This document shows, one piece after another, positions 44,930 to 58,600 of a DNA stretch of 64,000 nt. This DNA comes from Timema cristinae. Taxonomy: Eukaryota; Arthropoda; Insecta; Phasmatodea; Timematidae. Made by a program: the position numbers and the translations under genes. Below the pieces are notes generated by a model. The model was not told the DNA's origin. It did no database searches and saw nothing but the letters and a program-made list of their open reading frames with translations. The DNA lies in assembly GCA_039000515.1 (NCBI GenBank), contig JBCFYV010009882.1, positions 62,414,817-62,478,816 of the forward strand. The letters run 5' to 3'. Each line of letters begins with the position of its first letter. The first letter of the stretch is position 1.

Positions 44930-46250
44930 GGGACAGGAAGAAAGACCTAAACGTGGGCAGACTTACTTACCCTCTTATTCTATAGTATCAGTAACTCGAA
45001 AGTTCATTGCTGTACTTACAAATGTACGCCACCTTACCCTATCTTTAGCTAGTTCCATCCAGTCCAACTCAGTACATCCTATCTCTTTCAGATCCATTCT
45101 AATATTATCCTCCTATCTGCAACTAGGTATTCTCAATAATGTCTTTCCATTAGGTTTACCACTAAATATCTTGAATACGGCTCTAGGTTCTCCCATTCGA
45201 GGTGCATGTTCTGTCCACCGTAATCTGCGAGACTTGATTATCCAAACAATTTTTTGTAATAAGTCCAGAGTATAAAATTAATCATTATTTAACCTCTTCC
45301 ATTCACCAATAGCCTCATCCTTTTTTGGACCAACTATTTTCCTAATACCTCATTTTTTAACACTCCTAAATTTGTTTTCGTCATGTAAGTTAAAAGAACA
45401 CGTTTCACACCGATAGAGGACAACCAGTAAAATTATTATTTTGCACATTCCGAGTTTAACATTCCTTGAAAATAGGCGAGATTTTAACAATTTATTGACC
45501 TAGTAATAGTATGCATTTTCCGGCTGTATTATTTTCCTAATTCCCACTATAAAATGGTTGTTGCTTATTAAAATTGTGGCTAAATATTTAAACTCGTCAA
45601 TCATAATGATATAATTATGTTGTTCTAAGTAATCTCTAAATTATCTTCCTCAATTTATGTTCTTTGTGTTATCATATGCGTAGTATTTTCAGTGTTCATT
45701 CTTAAGTCTATTTCCTTACAAGCATCTAATATAATTTCTGTATTTCTTACAACTTCCTTTACTCTTGCCCAACAAAGCTAAATCATCTGCGTATCCTAGC
45801 TGCATTGTACCATTTAGTGTAAATCCTACCATTCTCTCTTCATGATCTTATAAGCATACTCTAAGGCTACTAGATTAAAAAGTAATGGGGAAAGTGCATC
45901 TCCTTGTTTCAACCCATTGTGTATTTCTAAAGTATCTTATAAATCACATCCATTTGGTACCCTGCCATGTGTATCGGGCAAAAATACCTCAATAAAGAAA
46001 AACAAGTATTTCGAGTATCCCAAACATAGCTAGAATTTTATATAATTTGGTTTCTTTTACTGAATAATAGACATTTTTTAAATCTATGTATTATCGATTT
46101 GCCTTCATGGTGTGTTCCCATTTTTTTACCCTTAAAATTTGTCGGATAGCAAAAATCTGATCTGTTGTTGATATATTTCGTTAAAATTACACTGACTATC
46201 TCCACATATTTTCTCTGCCAATGGCGTCAATTTCATTAAAATTATGTTAT
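44930..46250 (-). mobile_element. Decayed LINE with reverse transcriptase (RTE/CR1-like style)
   Basis: On the minus strand the pieces run, from about 46240 to 44950: LAEKICGDSQCNF, YYSVKETKLYKILAMFGI, GLKQGDALSPLLFNLVALEY, LGYADDLALLG (catalytic YADD at 45793-45782), DEFKYLATIL, then the C-terminal block SRRLRWTEHAPRMGEPRAVF, GKPNGKTLL, MDLKEIGCTELDWMELAKDR. The last part is typical of a very common insect LINE type. Stops and frameshifts are many, and no 5' endonuclease region was found. The 138-codon plus-strand open frame (44859-45275) is antisense to this and not a gene. Confidence 0.85.
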
Positions 46251-49200
46251 ACAAAATGCCATATCATTTTATAGCTGGTATAGAAAGAATTTAAAAATCA
46301 ACTATCTTGGGTTCAGGTTCTCGTAAAACGTAAAATCCACTAACTATCGAGATCGATTTATTTCACGATTACAATACTTTATCTTAATGTGCGAAAAGAA
46401 AAATAATTAACTCTAGTGTAAGAATATTTTAGGAAATATATCGGGGGTAGCTTACCAGCAATGTATTTTCCCATCCTCCCACCTACTTTCATCCCTTTGG
46501 ATTAACTGAGTTCACAGTTAAGGAGTATTGGATCAAGGGCGTAGCAATATTAATTGTAATTGTTCTTAGAATATGTGGTTCTTTTTTCTTAACTAATATT
46601 TGATTCGTTACAATTATATATAATTCTATTTTCAAAGAATCAAATTAACACTTTTTATAACTATTTTTAGGGACTATGTGTTAACTATTTGTTATATTCG
46701 CAATTCAACTTATACAATCACTTTAATTAGTTTTTTAATATTCAAAGTATGTGTACACCTTTTAAATCATAATTTATAATAGTTGAAAATGAATTTTAGT
46801 GAATAAATATATTGGTCCTAAAATTAACAAGTAATATAAGTGCGATTATAACTTCATAAAATTGAATGCTTACACCACGTTTCAAATGATTTAAAACTTG
46901 AATAACAATTAGCAATTTATCGAATTTCGAGAAACTGTTGAAAATTATAATAAGAGAAGTATATCTCTTATTAAATTGGGAATACGATATTTTAACAAGT
47001 TTGGTTTTGAAAAAATTAGCGAACTATTTTGTTACAGGTTTCCTATTTCTAAAATTCTGTCTTGAAAAACAATGTAGCTCACGCACAAGGCCTATTTTAG
47101 ACATGATAAAGGGATACATTAAGTTTAAGAATACTTTCATCTTTTTTATGAACTAAGATAAATATAACTCTTCATAAGTATAATAATCTCATAATCATGA
47201 TATCAAAACTTGTCCGAGTACATCTTTAGTTACAATAAAGACTCTCTAAGGCCCACGTCAGTGGTCATATAGTATAAGTTTCCATTCAATTGAAGATTGG
47301 ACAGCTGGTGACAGTGAGATCATGGTTCAAATCTCAGTTGGGTGTACAAATAGATTTTCTTTCTTAATGGTTTAACATTCTAGCTCCATGCAAATAATGG
47401 TTCATATCTTTGCAATCTGACTTTCTAGTTATTACCCCAGTTGGGTAAATAGGCAGATTACCAAAACGGATAGTAAAATACAGTTCACAAAAAAGAATGT
47501 GTATGCTGCCATTCTAAATTCATAAAGATGTTGAAGAAAATACACTAAATCGATGAGATCGTTCAAATAGGTGTAATTGGTGTAAAATATTGTTTATACC
47601 TCCAAATCAGTGTATATGTGAGATAGTGAAACAAACATATATAGGTACTTGTGAACTGTAATCTATCTTACACTACCACAAGGACGTGAGTGAGCATCCG
47701 TAAAACCTAAGTTACATTTGTAGTTAAAATTATGGCTCAGTGTATATATCTGTATTCCACTTAAAATATATTTAATAAAGTCCATTACTTTCTTTAAAAG
47801 TATCACCAATCATAAGAATATAATCATCCACTTCAACATTCACTTTAAGATAACAAATCTTTAGTAGGCCATACAAATGTCAAATACATTTTGATTGTAT
47901 ATTAGAAAAGGAGGTTAAGATTTCTTTGAATTAAATTTTTCTTTTTCTTTGAATAAAATTGTTTTTGATGGTATCCAGTATAAGCTTTAAACATTTTCTA
48001 TAGTTATATAGTAAATTACGCAATTGGTTTATTCATAAGAACTGTCTTTCATCACTTTATCTTTCTGTTATATTATTAAATGAGTTGAATATATAGTTAC
48101 ATGTGGTTTAATTATGGACAGTTGTTATGGTGCTCTATTATATAAGTAGAAAAAACCATGTCCTATTTTATAACAATTGGTATATGGCTGACATTTTTCC
48201 TAAATTTGAGTACATTTGTGCGCTCAATTGGAAAAGTGTAGGTTTTACTAATTTAGCATTTAGGATAGCCCACGAATGTGATTTGTAAAAAGATACAATA
48301 AAGTAGTTTGGAATATGAAAACATATATAAATTATTCAGTTTTTCAATATGTTGGCTTACTCGTTGGTCCCCTTCGGATATAGCATTCTTTATTTTGATT
48401 ATAGTTTCCCTAATTTAGCCATTATTTTTTAATTAATTAACTGTTTGAGTAACGGGACACGTATTTCCACAGGCTCTTATTAATACCGATTTTTTTTTAA
48501 GTCATGAAGGGAAGTCTCCAGACCTTTAATGCAAAGATTACAGCTCTTCAGATAACTCGCATTAATCTAAAACTAAACGAGTATTTTTCTATCTCTTTAA
48601 TAATAATTCTAGCTTGATCATATCAAACTTTCTGTTACGCTGATTGACATAAACATTTTTACACACATACTATTGATGGTGACTTTTCTAATTATTTTTT
48701 CTTGTTCATCAAAACCCCTTCCTAATTTAGGTGAAGCTGAGCATAATGATTTATTCAAGATTTGGCACCCTTATAGCCACAGTTTAAAGTGCTTCATATT
48801 GGAGTCATTGAGATATCACTAAATATTAGCAAGACACCATTATTTGAATATGTTTGTTGTTTAATATATATATATATATATATATATCATAAACTTGAAA
48901 CATTAATCAGAAATTATAAATGTGCGGACAGCATCTGTATGAATATACTGTAATTGAGTGCTTACAGATTTGGATCTTATTTGTTTGTTGGGATATGTGA
49001 CATTTAATATTTTAGTTGTATTTATTTGTTATTGTTTTTTATTTGTATTTTATTTAAACTCTCTTTATTATTTTTATACCTTGTTTATTTTATGTAGTTC
49101 ATTTAGTAAAATAAAAAAATATATCTGAAGTGTAACTCATGTAGATTTGTTTTCAATTAATTAACACCACGTAGTATTTATCATGAAAATCATTATATTT

Positions 49201-51326
49201 GGTTTTACTTTATAATATTTTGCACCAACCATTTAATAGTATATATATATTTATATATGGCTTAAATAGGTTTCTCAGAATTTAAGTAAGCTATTTAAAC
49301 ATTAAAATAAAATAGTATAGATCATTTCAAAATAATATAATATAGCAAATTGAAAATATTTTCTCCAAGACTATAAGATAAATATAGCTTTTGAACATAT
49401 GTACAATATTTCAGGTCAAATGAATATACTATAAATATTAAACATTATTTGTATAGTAAATAATAGGGATAAATAGTTCATTTTGTTACCTAAACTAAAA
49501 AAACTTTCAGATAAAATGTGGCTAGTTATTTATATGATAGTCCAATCGCCTTCTTAACATCAAAGCCATGCCGTGTAACTCAATCCAAAACCAGGCGTCC
49601 ATCGAGAATGTCCATGAGCTTAGACAAGCCCAATGCATGTATAGGCTTGTGTAAGTTAGAGTGGGTATTGAAGGTACAAAGAGTAGATATAGTTTTAAAT
49701 AATTGACAGGAACTATACTCGTATGTGATTCTTCTCAGGTATGAATATATATATTATCTCGAGGGCTCCCCGACTACCTTGGTCCAAAACACAATGGAAT
49801 TGACATGAGTTATCAATGAAAGAATGTAGTGTTTGCCACCTGATTGACTACAAAGGTCGGTTCCATTATGATCAAATGAACGAGAAATGGAAGGGTTCAA
49901 TTATGGTCATAAATACATTATATCCTCTGTCTGAACAAAATTAGAGCATGGTCACATATACTGGGCACGAGAGTATATATTTCAATAGCTTGCATATGTT
50001 TAGTATGCAAAAATTCAGGAAATAATCGTGAGTAATTTACTGTACACGTGGAACCAAGTTTCTCTCATGGTCAGATAAGATGTAATTGTTTGTTCATGAG
50101 CAAATTTGATGTACACTGGAAGACAAGATTAATTGTTTTCAGATATACTGAATTCTTGATTATTATTTGCAATCACTATGAGATATGATGTAATCAGGTG
50201 GCAGAATCCAATTAGGATGAGCTGTACTGTGTACTAGAATTTAGTTTTCAAATATAAATTGAACCTTTCGTTTACCCCAAAAGGTAAATTACCTCAAGCC
50301 GTAGCCAGGGGCTATTACGCCCCACTTCCCCCCCACCGACATTTTATGAACCAAATATATGGGGCTTTATTTATGGTTCAAACAATATTGAAATTAAGAT
50401 ACAAGTACAAATTAGCGGGCTATTATCTATTTCCTAGATTTTTTATTAATTGGTTATTCATGTAATTTGTCAATTTGACAACTTATCATTAATCTACTTT
50501 TATTAATCTTATCAATTTGTTTGTAACTGCATAATTGCTCTTGTTGACTGTTTCCTAAATTCTATTAAATTAATTTTTCATATAACTCTCACTTGTATTA
50601 ACAACTCCAGTTCAGTCACCAACTATTTACACTCTCTGTTTTCGACAAATTCTCAAAATATATTTCTGATGATTTCATTCCTTTATGAATCTTGTTTAAC
50701 TACTGTTTTACCTATTTTTTAATTCAAATTGCACTTGAACAATTTCTAGTTGATTCTTAGGAAAATAATGTATGTATTTATAAGTAATTAAATTTCTGAC
50801 ATATCAATTTTTATCCTTGAGTAATTAATTCTGTATCACTTCCATCAATTCATATTGACTTAGCAAATAATTTTTTATGTTTTAACAATCTTTCTTTTAC
50901 TAAACCATCCCTTTTTTTATAACTTTTTTGTTGATTGACTGGGAAGTGTATCAATCAATCAACCAATTGTCGTTCTACCAAGTACTTTCCTTATAATATT
51001 CATTCATACTTCTCCTTACTACAAATTAAAATGAATTTAGCTAATACATATCCCAATGTTAGTGTTTTTAATGATTAAGTACTCAATTTCCTAAAAATTG
51101 ATATCTATTTTAGAAATACTGTTTAAAATCAATTTATGACATATATATATATATATAAATATATATATTACATATATTAATATATATAAATATATTAATA
51201 TATATACATATATTAATATATATACATATATTAATATATATATACATATATTAATATATAAACTTATAATATATATAAACTAATAATACAAACTAATAAT
51301 ACAAATCTTATTGTATACTATTATGA

Positions 51327-51359
<33 letters not shown>

Positions 51360-51566
51360 TATACACATATATATATATGTATATATACATATATATACAC
51401 ATATATAACACATTTTGTTTGTATTTATATATATAATTATATAGGACTAACTAAAAGATATAAAGTCAAATTCTAGATAGCCACAATCCAATTTCCGTTT
51501 TAATTTGAAAATCTATGTATTTAATTAAATATTTCTCTAAATGTGGAACTTTTAAACGGGTAATAA
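46251..51566. other. Noncoding intergenic DNA with a SINE and microsatellites
   Basis: No gene recognised. A plus-strand SINE-B copy lies at about 47250-47480 (head GTCAGTGGTCATATAGTATA, B box ATGGTTCAAATCTCAGTTGG). Microsatellites are at 48863-48886 (AT)n and 51138-51410 (compound ATATTAATATATATACAT). The open frames 49518-49706 and 50259-50465 show no family features. Confidence 0.5.
51138..51410. repeat. Compound AT/ATAC microsatellite
   Basis: Recurrent TATATACATATATTAATATA units followed by TATATATGTATATATACATA palindromic stretches. Confidence 0.9.
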
Positions 51567-54484
51567 CCCTTTCAGACCCTCTGGCTACAATTGTGTACAC
51601 TAAGTTTCTACCTTGTTTTATGGTACTTCTGATAATATTTTCTCAATGGAGACCCTATGTACACATTTGTGCATTCTTTTAAAACATTTCTAGAACTGGT
51701 GCTGCCATCTTACGATATTTAGGAAAGTTAATAATCGATCTTACTTATTTAGAGTGGTACAATTTTTTGGCTTGTGACAATACCGCTTATGTTAAATGTT
51801 TTATTTTAATTTCTAACTGAATATTTTGGTTCAAAGCTTACTTTTGGCTTATTGAATAGTTGTTTTGTATATTACAAGTGTAAATATATTTGTATAAGTG
51901 ATATTAGGCGTGCCTGGATGACTGTAATATAATGTACACAATTGTAGCCATTGGTTCAGAAGTGAGTATAACTACCACGTGTTGACATAACCTCAATGTG
52001 ATTGTAGAAATGCTTCATAAAGCTGTTTAGTTGAACAAATTCATGATATTGACAATGTTCTAAGAGTTTTGAGTCTTTATTTCCACAATACAATTAACAT
52101 TTTGACTTTGTTAGAATATTATGCTTTTATAAAAATAGCTTGAATAATTATAACCTCCAATTTTATTCTGACTTTGAAGCAACATCTTTTTTTGACACAT
52201 TGCACTGATAAGGCTGTATTTACTTTGTTGTAGGTGTAATTCCTGATTTAGAAATTCTGGTTTTAACTTTTTTTTTCTGATCTGCGACACATTTAACTGA
52301 AATGGCATACCGGAACAAAAGAATAATGGATCCATCTCAGATTTTAGATTCATTGATGGCAGGTAATGTGTCAGATTTAGATTTGTCATCAGATGAAGAA
52401 TGTAATTTTGATGGTGGATTGTCCACTTCTTCACATAGCAAAACAGTGAGATTGGGTGCTGACAAGATAAATAGGGGGGAAGTTGATGAAGATGAAGTGC
52501 AACCAACATCTAGTAGATTAGACGGTGACGAGGGCAATCCTAACAATGATGATAGCAATGTTGATGAGCCCGAAATCGTAACAAATAATGAAATAAATTA
52601 CTTCCTTACAGAGAAAAAAGATATCAAATGGAGTCATCGTCCGATATCTGTATTAAATTCAAATCAGTGGCAACCAGATACAAAGGAAGAAATTAAACTG
52701 ACTCCACTAATGTATTTTAGGAAGTACATTCCAGAACATCTCTTTGAAGCAATGGCCGAGATGACAAATATGTATGCAATACAGGCAGGGACAAACAGTT
52801 TCAAGCCAACTACAACAGCGGAACTTGAAACTTTGTTTGGTCTTCATCTGGTGATGGGAACTCTAAAATTTCCAAGGGTTAGAATGTACTGGGACACAAC
52901 TTTGAAAATGTATTTATTTCTGAACAATATGAGTAGGGATAGGTTCTTCCAACTCAGAACCAATCTGCATCTTGTGGACAATATGAGGATTCCACCTGAT
53001 AATAAAGATACATTTTTTTAAAGTCCGCCCTATATATGATTCTGTGCGCAATCACTGCCTAGAGTTACATGTAGAAGAATATCTAGCAGTTGACGAGGCA
53101 ATGATCCCCTTTACAGGGCATCTCTCTGTAAAGCAGTTTGTTCAGGGAAAACCAACGCCCTGGGGCATCAAAATGTACATGCTGTGTGGCAAAAGTGGTC
53201 TAGCATATGACTTTCTGTTGTACCAGGGAGCAACAACTGAGTTCAAAGAGCCTTTATTGAGGTCATTTGGACAAGGTCCAACAGTAGTTCTGCAGCTGGC
53301 TCAAAGAATAAGTGAAGGAAAGGGATACAAGCTATTCTTTGACAATTTCTTTTCAACATACAAGTTGTTTCAAGCACTAAAACAAGACAACATTTTTGCT
53401 GCTGGAACTGTTAGGGTTAACCGGTTTGCTAATCCTCCTCTTATTCCAGACAAAGAGGCTTTGAAAAAAGAAAGAGGATATTCAGAGGAAATCTGCAGCA
53501 CTGATGATGTACCTCTAGTAAAATGGGTTGACAACAAAACAGTTGTTCTGGCTTCTAATTTTGTTGGAAAAGGAAGCATTGACAGAGTTGAGCAATGGGA
53601 TAAGAAGAAGAAAAATTATGTACAAATTAATCGACCAGAGGTTATAAAACTTTATAACCATTCTATGGGTGGTGTTGACCTCTTCGACCAGTTAATTAGC
53701 TACTACCGTATCTTTATAAAATCAAAGAAATGGACATTACGTGCCATTTTCCATGCAGTAGATTTTGCTGTGGTGCAGAGCTGGCTGGAGTACAGAAGAT
53801 CTGCTGAGGCCCTCGGGATTCCAAAGAACAAGGTTATGGATCTTTTGCACTTCAGAATGAGACTGGCTGATGCACTGGTGTTAGGTGGTAGGATAGTTAC
53901 AAACAAGAAAAGAGGCCGACCATCTGCTACACCCCCACAGTTACCAGTTACTAAAAGACGAGAAGTCAGGCCATCTGAAGATGTTCAATATGATGGAATT
54001 GAACACTTCACACAAGTGCAGAACTACCAGGTCGATGCAAATTCCCCCAATGCAAGGGACGTTCTAGGGTGAAGTGTGAAAAGTGTTGTGTGCATCTTTG
54101 TTTATCAAAGGACAAAAACTGCTTTCGTGCATTTCATGTCAAATAACAGGTTGTCAATTTCCTTACTATTTACAAAATTTCTCATTTAACATGTAATATG
54201 TGCTTTTACAAATACCTTCTATTATAAAAGTAGTTTTAATGCTCCATTTCAATGCTATAAATATGAATTACTGTCTAAAACATGTATTCTGTATATTAAC
54301 CACCCTCATTTATTTCAGTACGTGTTGAGACCCAATGTACACAATTGTGTACACATTATATTTTGAAAACCGGTGGTCAAATTTCGATTTTTTTTATTCC
54401 TAAAATCTTAAAAAAATTCACTTAGCAAAGCTATAATATATAAAAAAAAATTTGACTGTGTAAATTAATTCGGGTCTGAAAGGG
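51567..54484 (+). mobile_element. piggyBac-type transposon, nearly intact
   Basis: A 2918-bp element with perfect 13-bp inverted repeats CCCTTTCAGACCC (51567-51579) and GGGTCTGAAAGGG (54472-54484). ATAA lies on both sides (51563-51566 and 54485-54488), where classical piggyBac has TTAA. Subterminal copies of ACAATTGTGTACA occur near both ends, including an 18-bp palindrome TGTACACAATTGTGTACA at 54336-54353. The transposase runs on the plus strand in the centre. Confidence 0.93.
52302..54146 (+). pseudogene. piggyBac transposase with two frameshifts (PGBD4-like)
   Basis: From the ATG at 52302 (MAYRNKRIMDPSQILDSLMA) an acidic N-terminus is followed by the DDE_Tnp_1_7 domain. The first frame runs to 53021 and stops just after a run of seven T at 53013-53019; one T fewer would continue into CPR-IYDSVRNHC at 53044. 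The catalytic Asp residues are visible in LAVDEAMIPFTG, KLFFDNFFST and HSMGGVDLFDQ. A second shift near 54033 puts the C-terminal Cys-rich domain (CKFPQCKGRSRVKCEKCCVH) in another frame, ending in TAA at 54144-54146. Both changes are single-base, so sequencing or assembly error is possible. The total, about 610 residues, is normal for the family. Confidence 0.9.
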
Positions 54485-54488
54485 ATAA

Positions 54489-55517
54489 GATGTTTATTGG
54501 ATTGAATGTAACGTCTAAAGTTGACTCTTAATCTTTTGTCATCTAAGTACTCAGCGATATAAGTTTTAATATTAGGGTGTTATATAATGAAGTATTGATT
54601 ATATTTGATTTAAGGAATATAGCTTAGAGTGTATAATAAATCAAGCAGATTTTAACTAATGCCATCATAATAATTGTCTTTGTAAGAGTATAGGCAAGCA
54701 CCATGCAGAAAACTTCACCTTCTACGCAAGATAACGCATTACATCATAAATTTATTTGTTGTGGTTGTCTTCACATCACATTTAGTAAGCTCTGTGTCGT
54801 CCCCTGACACATTCAGAATTATTAATCAGACTAAAGGCCAGTTATATATTATATAGGCGTATTTATTTCAAATCTTTTTATGACTTCTAAGTATATATTC
54901 GGAGTTTTAATCAATAAGCTTGTGAAACATCTATGCCAACAAGAAACATAAGAGGTCATTTGTATTGGATTGAATTTATATTAATAATTAAAATCAACTA
55001 TATATTCAAAACACATTGCTTGTAAACATCTAGGCGTAAATAACCTTTCTGCTATATGTAAAGGATGTAAGTTCAATTTTTTATTAATTTAAACAAAGTG
55101 TTTAACTTACTAATGATTAAAAAGTATTTATTACTAATATAGGAGAAAAATTATAGAGAAACGTTTTCCCAATAAACTTTATTTTTTTATATAATAACCA
55201 CAATTAATATATATATATATATATGCAATCTCTATTTTTATTTTTATAAATATCTAACATGTTTAGTATACAATATATTTCTATAAACATTTAAGATATG
55301 TGTTTCTAGTGGTAGCTAATATATTAGAACTACATGTTCCTGATACATAATGACAGGAATTCAATATGTAGCTACACCAAACTCAAATTTATCTCTATGC
55401 TTTCAAGTTAAACAAGTTCATCTATGAATTAAATCTCATTGTTGACCCTACTTCCAAGCTTTCTTGAGTGTTGGTTTATGTATATTAAATGGCCTTTTTA
55501 TGAACCAAATATTGTTT
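54489..55517. other. Noncoding; probable 3' UTR of the OBP gene at the right end
   Basis: AT-rich with no gene. On the minus strand an AATAAA complement at 55178-55183 is the nearest clear poly(A) signal after the OBP stop codon at 55518. Confidence 0.4.
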
Positions 55518-55630
55518 TCAAAGGGAAATCAAATTGTCATCAGTAGAGTTATGGATTTTGTTAACATTGAATTTGAGGCCCAGGCAGAAAGACAGCTTCT
55601 TCGAAAACTCACAGTTATCTTCCTCTACCT
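55518..55630 (-). CDS. OBP terminal exon (C5 and C6)
   Basis: Acceptor TTATTTCGTGGTTTCAG, phase 1. It encodes EVEEDNCEFSKKLSFCLGL (with C-x8-C) and a polar tail to the TGA at 55520-55518. Confidence 0.82.
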
Positions 55631-58600
55631 CTGAAACCACGAAATAAATTGAAATAAAATCATAATACATACAATTATTTATTTAGTATGACTATGTTTG
55701 ATGCTAGTAAAAAGTTTATTTAAAACTAAAAATTATTGCAAATCAAAAATATTAATACATATAATCACGAATAATTTATTGATATTTTAATAAATAAAAT
55801 TATTTCTTGATTTAAAAATGTAAAATTCATTAATTATTTATAATAACACTCTTATATTTAAGAATCACATAGCCAAAGCTATCATGTCCACCATAGATTC
55901 TGCCTTAAAATATTAATGAAGAATGACCCTATACTCTGTACGATTCCTGGATATCTCAGTTGTTAGAGAATTAGCTTACTAAGCCAAAGCTCTCGTGTTT
56001 GATTCCCGTATCCAGGTATTATTTTTAAATTTTCAGAATACTCTTATAATTACTTATTATGTTCGAGTTGCCCCATTTTAGGCTTAAGTAAATATATTTT
56101 TACTGTATGAAGTAATATTATTATAAATTATTAATTTATATTTACATTTACAACGCTTTAGACTAAATTGTGTTAAGATTTTTGATCACAAGGGCTACAA
56201 TGAACATTAAAAATACTGAAAGCGCTTTATTGAAAATTTAAAAAAAATGTTTGGTAATTATATTAATAAGGAAACAATATTCCAAATTAGTATTTTTTTT
56301 ATAAAAAGAAAATAGAATACATAGTATATGTTTTTTACGAAAATAGAAGATGACGAAAAGTTTACATACTTTTATTGAAATATTGTTGTTATGGTCGGGC
56401 TTTAAATTTAATATACATTTATTTTTACTGTTAATAAATGCGTTTTTGTAATTCAATACCTCTCGGGTGCTTGTTTCCAGTTCATGTGAGAAAACAACTT
56501 TTAGCATAACAAGGTATGTTCTGCTAAACATTGAACATATTTCGTAAGCCAAATCATCAACTTTTGGGAATTGATCCCTGTCGAAATCAGAGTAGATTTA
56601 GTCCGTAAACCTCACATGAAAGAGTTATCCAAATTATGCCCTTTTCCTAAATAACAATTTTGTAGCCCCTTGACGTTTATAAAAAGAAAAATAAGGTTGC
56701 ATCACATGATGGTTCATTATAGGGCCAGCGAGACGCACAAAACCATGAATTCGGCCACCAACCACGAGTTTGACACGCCAGTCTAATAGAATACAATGTT
56801 TATACTAAAAATTAAATATCTTAATTAACACAATGAGCAAATGGAAGTAATTAAGTGGATTCAATCTCATTCTTATTGTGAAAAAAATAGCAAACAACAA
56901 GTTAAAAAAAGCTTCAGTTTATCCACTCAGGGTATGAGCCTGGCCACTAAGTTAGTGGTTCGCTATATTTAAAGTCAGTCAAATGCACCGAAGAATATTG
57001 ATTAGATTCTCTCCTGTAAAATATGTGTAAGTAAAAATTTTATTACAAAGATACTACGCTACTTGGTGTTAGGATTGAGCTTATAGTTTTGGTGTCACTA
57101 TTAATGTTTAAACTAGTTTATAAACTGACTATATATTCTCGCAGTTTTGTGTCTATATATTGAACGTTAAACTTGACCTCATCATTATTATCGTTATTTA
57201 TAAGAAATATCGCAAAACATAATCTCAATCAGTAGGGTTTTAATCTATGTTTAATTTATGTTATTTAAGGTATATTTTAACTTAAATAGTTCCTAGGTTT
57301 GATACACTACTTTAAAACTAGCACTGAACTAAGGGCTCCCGGTTCAATTCCCAACATTACTGAGCATTGTATATTTAGTAGAATAGGGTTTTCCCTTTTA
57401 ACATTGAATCATTAATGGCCAAGGGCTGGATGTGGTGTCTGTTATATATTTAAGTTAGATTAGATCATTGGTGGAATAAACCATACCAAACCCTTTTCTA
57501 CCTCTGACGCTTACCTACCTTTTTAACTATAAGGCATAGGTAAGAGTTAGGCGAAGAAAAGCGATTGATATTGTGTATTTCTACCAAAGTAATTGGCGTG
57601 CTAATATGATCATTCGGTTCAAGAAGTTTGAGTTAAATACCTCAACTAAAAACAAATGTTCCATACATAGTAAATTTTAGTCTCAAAATATTTACAAATC
57701 TATTGAAACGTATAACATTATTCATAAGGGAATATGACAAGCATCAAGTAAAATTTAAAAATCATCCTACTGTTGGAAAACCCACTAAAATCTTGGCAAG
57801 CATGGAGTAAAATATAAAAATCATCCTCATGTTGGAAAACTCACCCAAATCTTGGCAAGCCTAGAGGATAGCCCAAGCTAATGGGGCTAGTATCAATTTA
57901 TTTTGCACCGTGTCTTACTACCCGTTCTGGATATATGTTTTTCTACTAATAACGCTATTTTTTTAGGGATTAAGGAGGTTATATTTATAGGAAGGGTACC
58001 CGTATTTGCGTGGATGAAGTGTGGAAAACCATTTAGGAAAAAGCACTCCTATCACACCCGGCTGATATTCGAACACAGGTCTCCCTGTCATCGTCATACT
58101 GCGAGAGTAGCGCGTTATACCACACGGCCACCGAAGTGGATTACTAGTATGGATTATTATTCTAGTCATTAGATAGTTCAATAAGTAGTAAAAACTTAAT
58201 TAACATGACTTGAATGACCCAGGTTTAAAGTTTATATTTATTCTTTTGTTAAGTATAAATATTAAATCTTGTTATATACCAGAGGCTAGTTTTTTATAGC
58301 AGAAGTGAACCCCTCTTATTGCTGACAAACGTTCTTGTTGATTGCTGACAGAGTCTTCCAGCAACTTGACTACAAAAGACTCCTTTGGAAAACCTTTTTC
58401 ATTGACCTGAAATAAGATAATAGATTCAATTTACAGAGCTGTATTTAAATACTTTACTAATCATTAGTTGAGGCTATACTCTGCATACAAAAGAATATAC
58501 TTACATTTCAAACAATTTCATATTTTGCAACAAAAGAGTACAAATGACGATATTAAACACGTTCTTATTATAGACAAACACCTTCTACATGTATGATTAT

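Noticed and set aside
44859..45275. 138-codon plus-strand open frame
   Set aside because: Antisense to the C-terminal part of a decayed LINE that makes sense on the minus strand.
49518..49706. 62-codon open frame with higher GC than its surroundings
   Set aside because: Could be part of an old repeat, but neither strand gave a recognisable protein.
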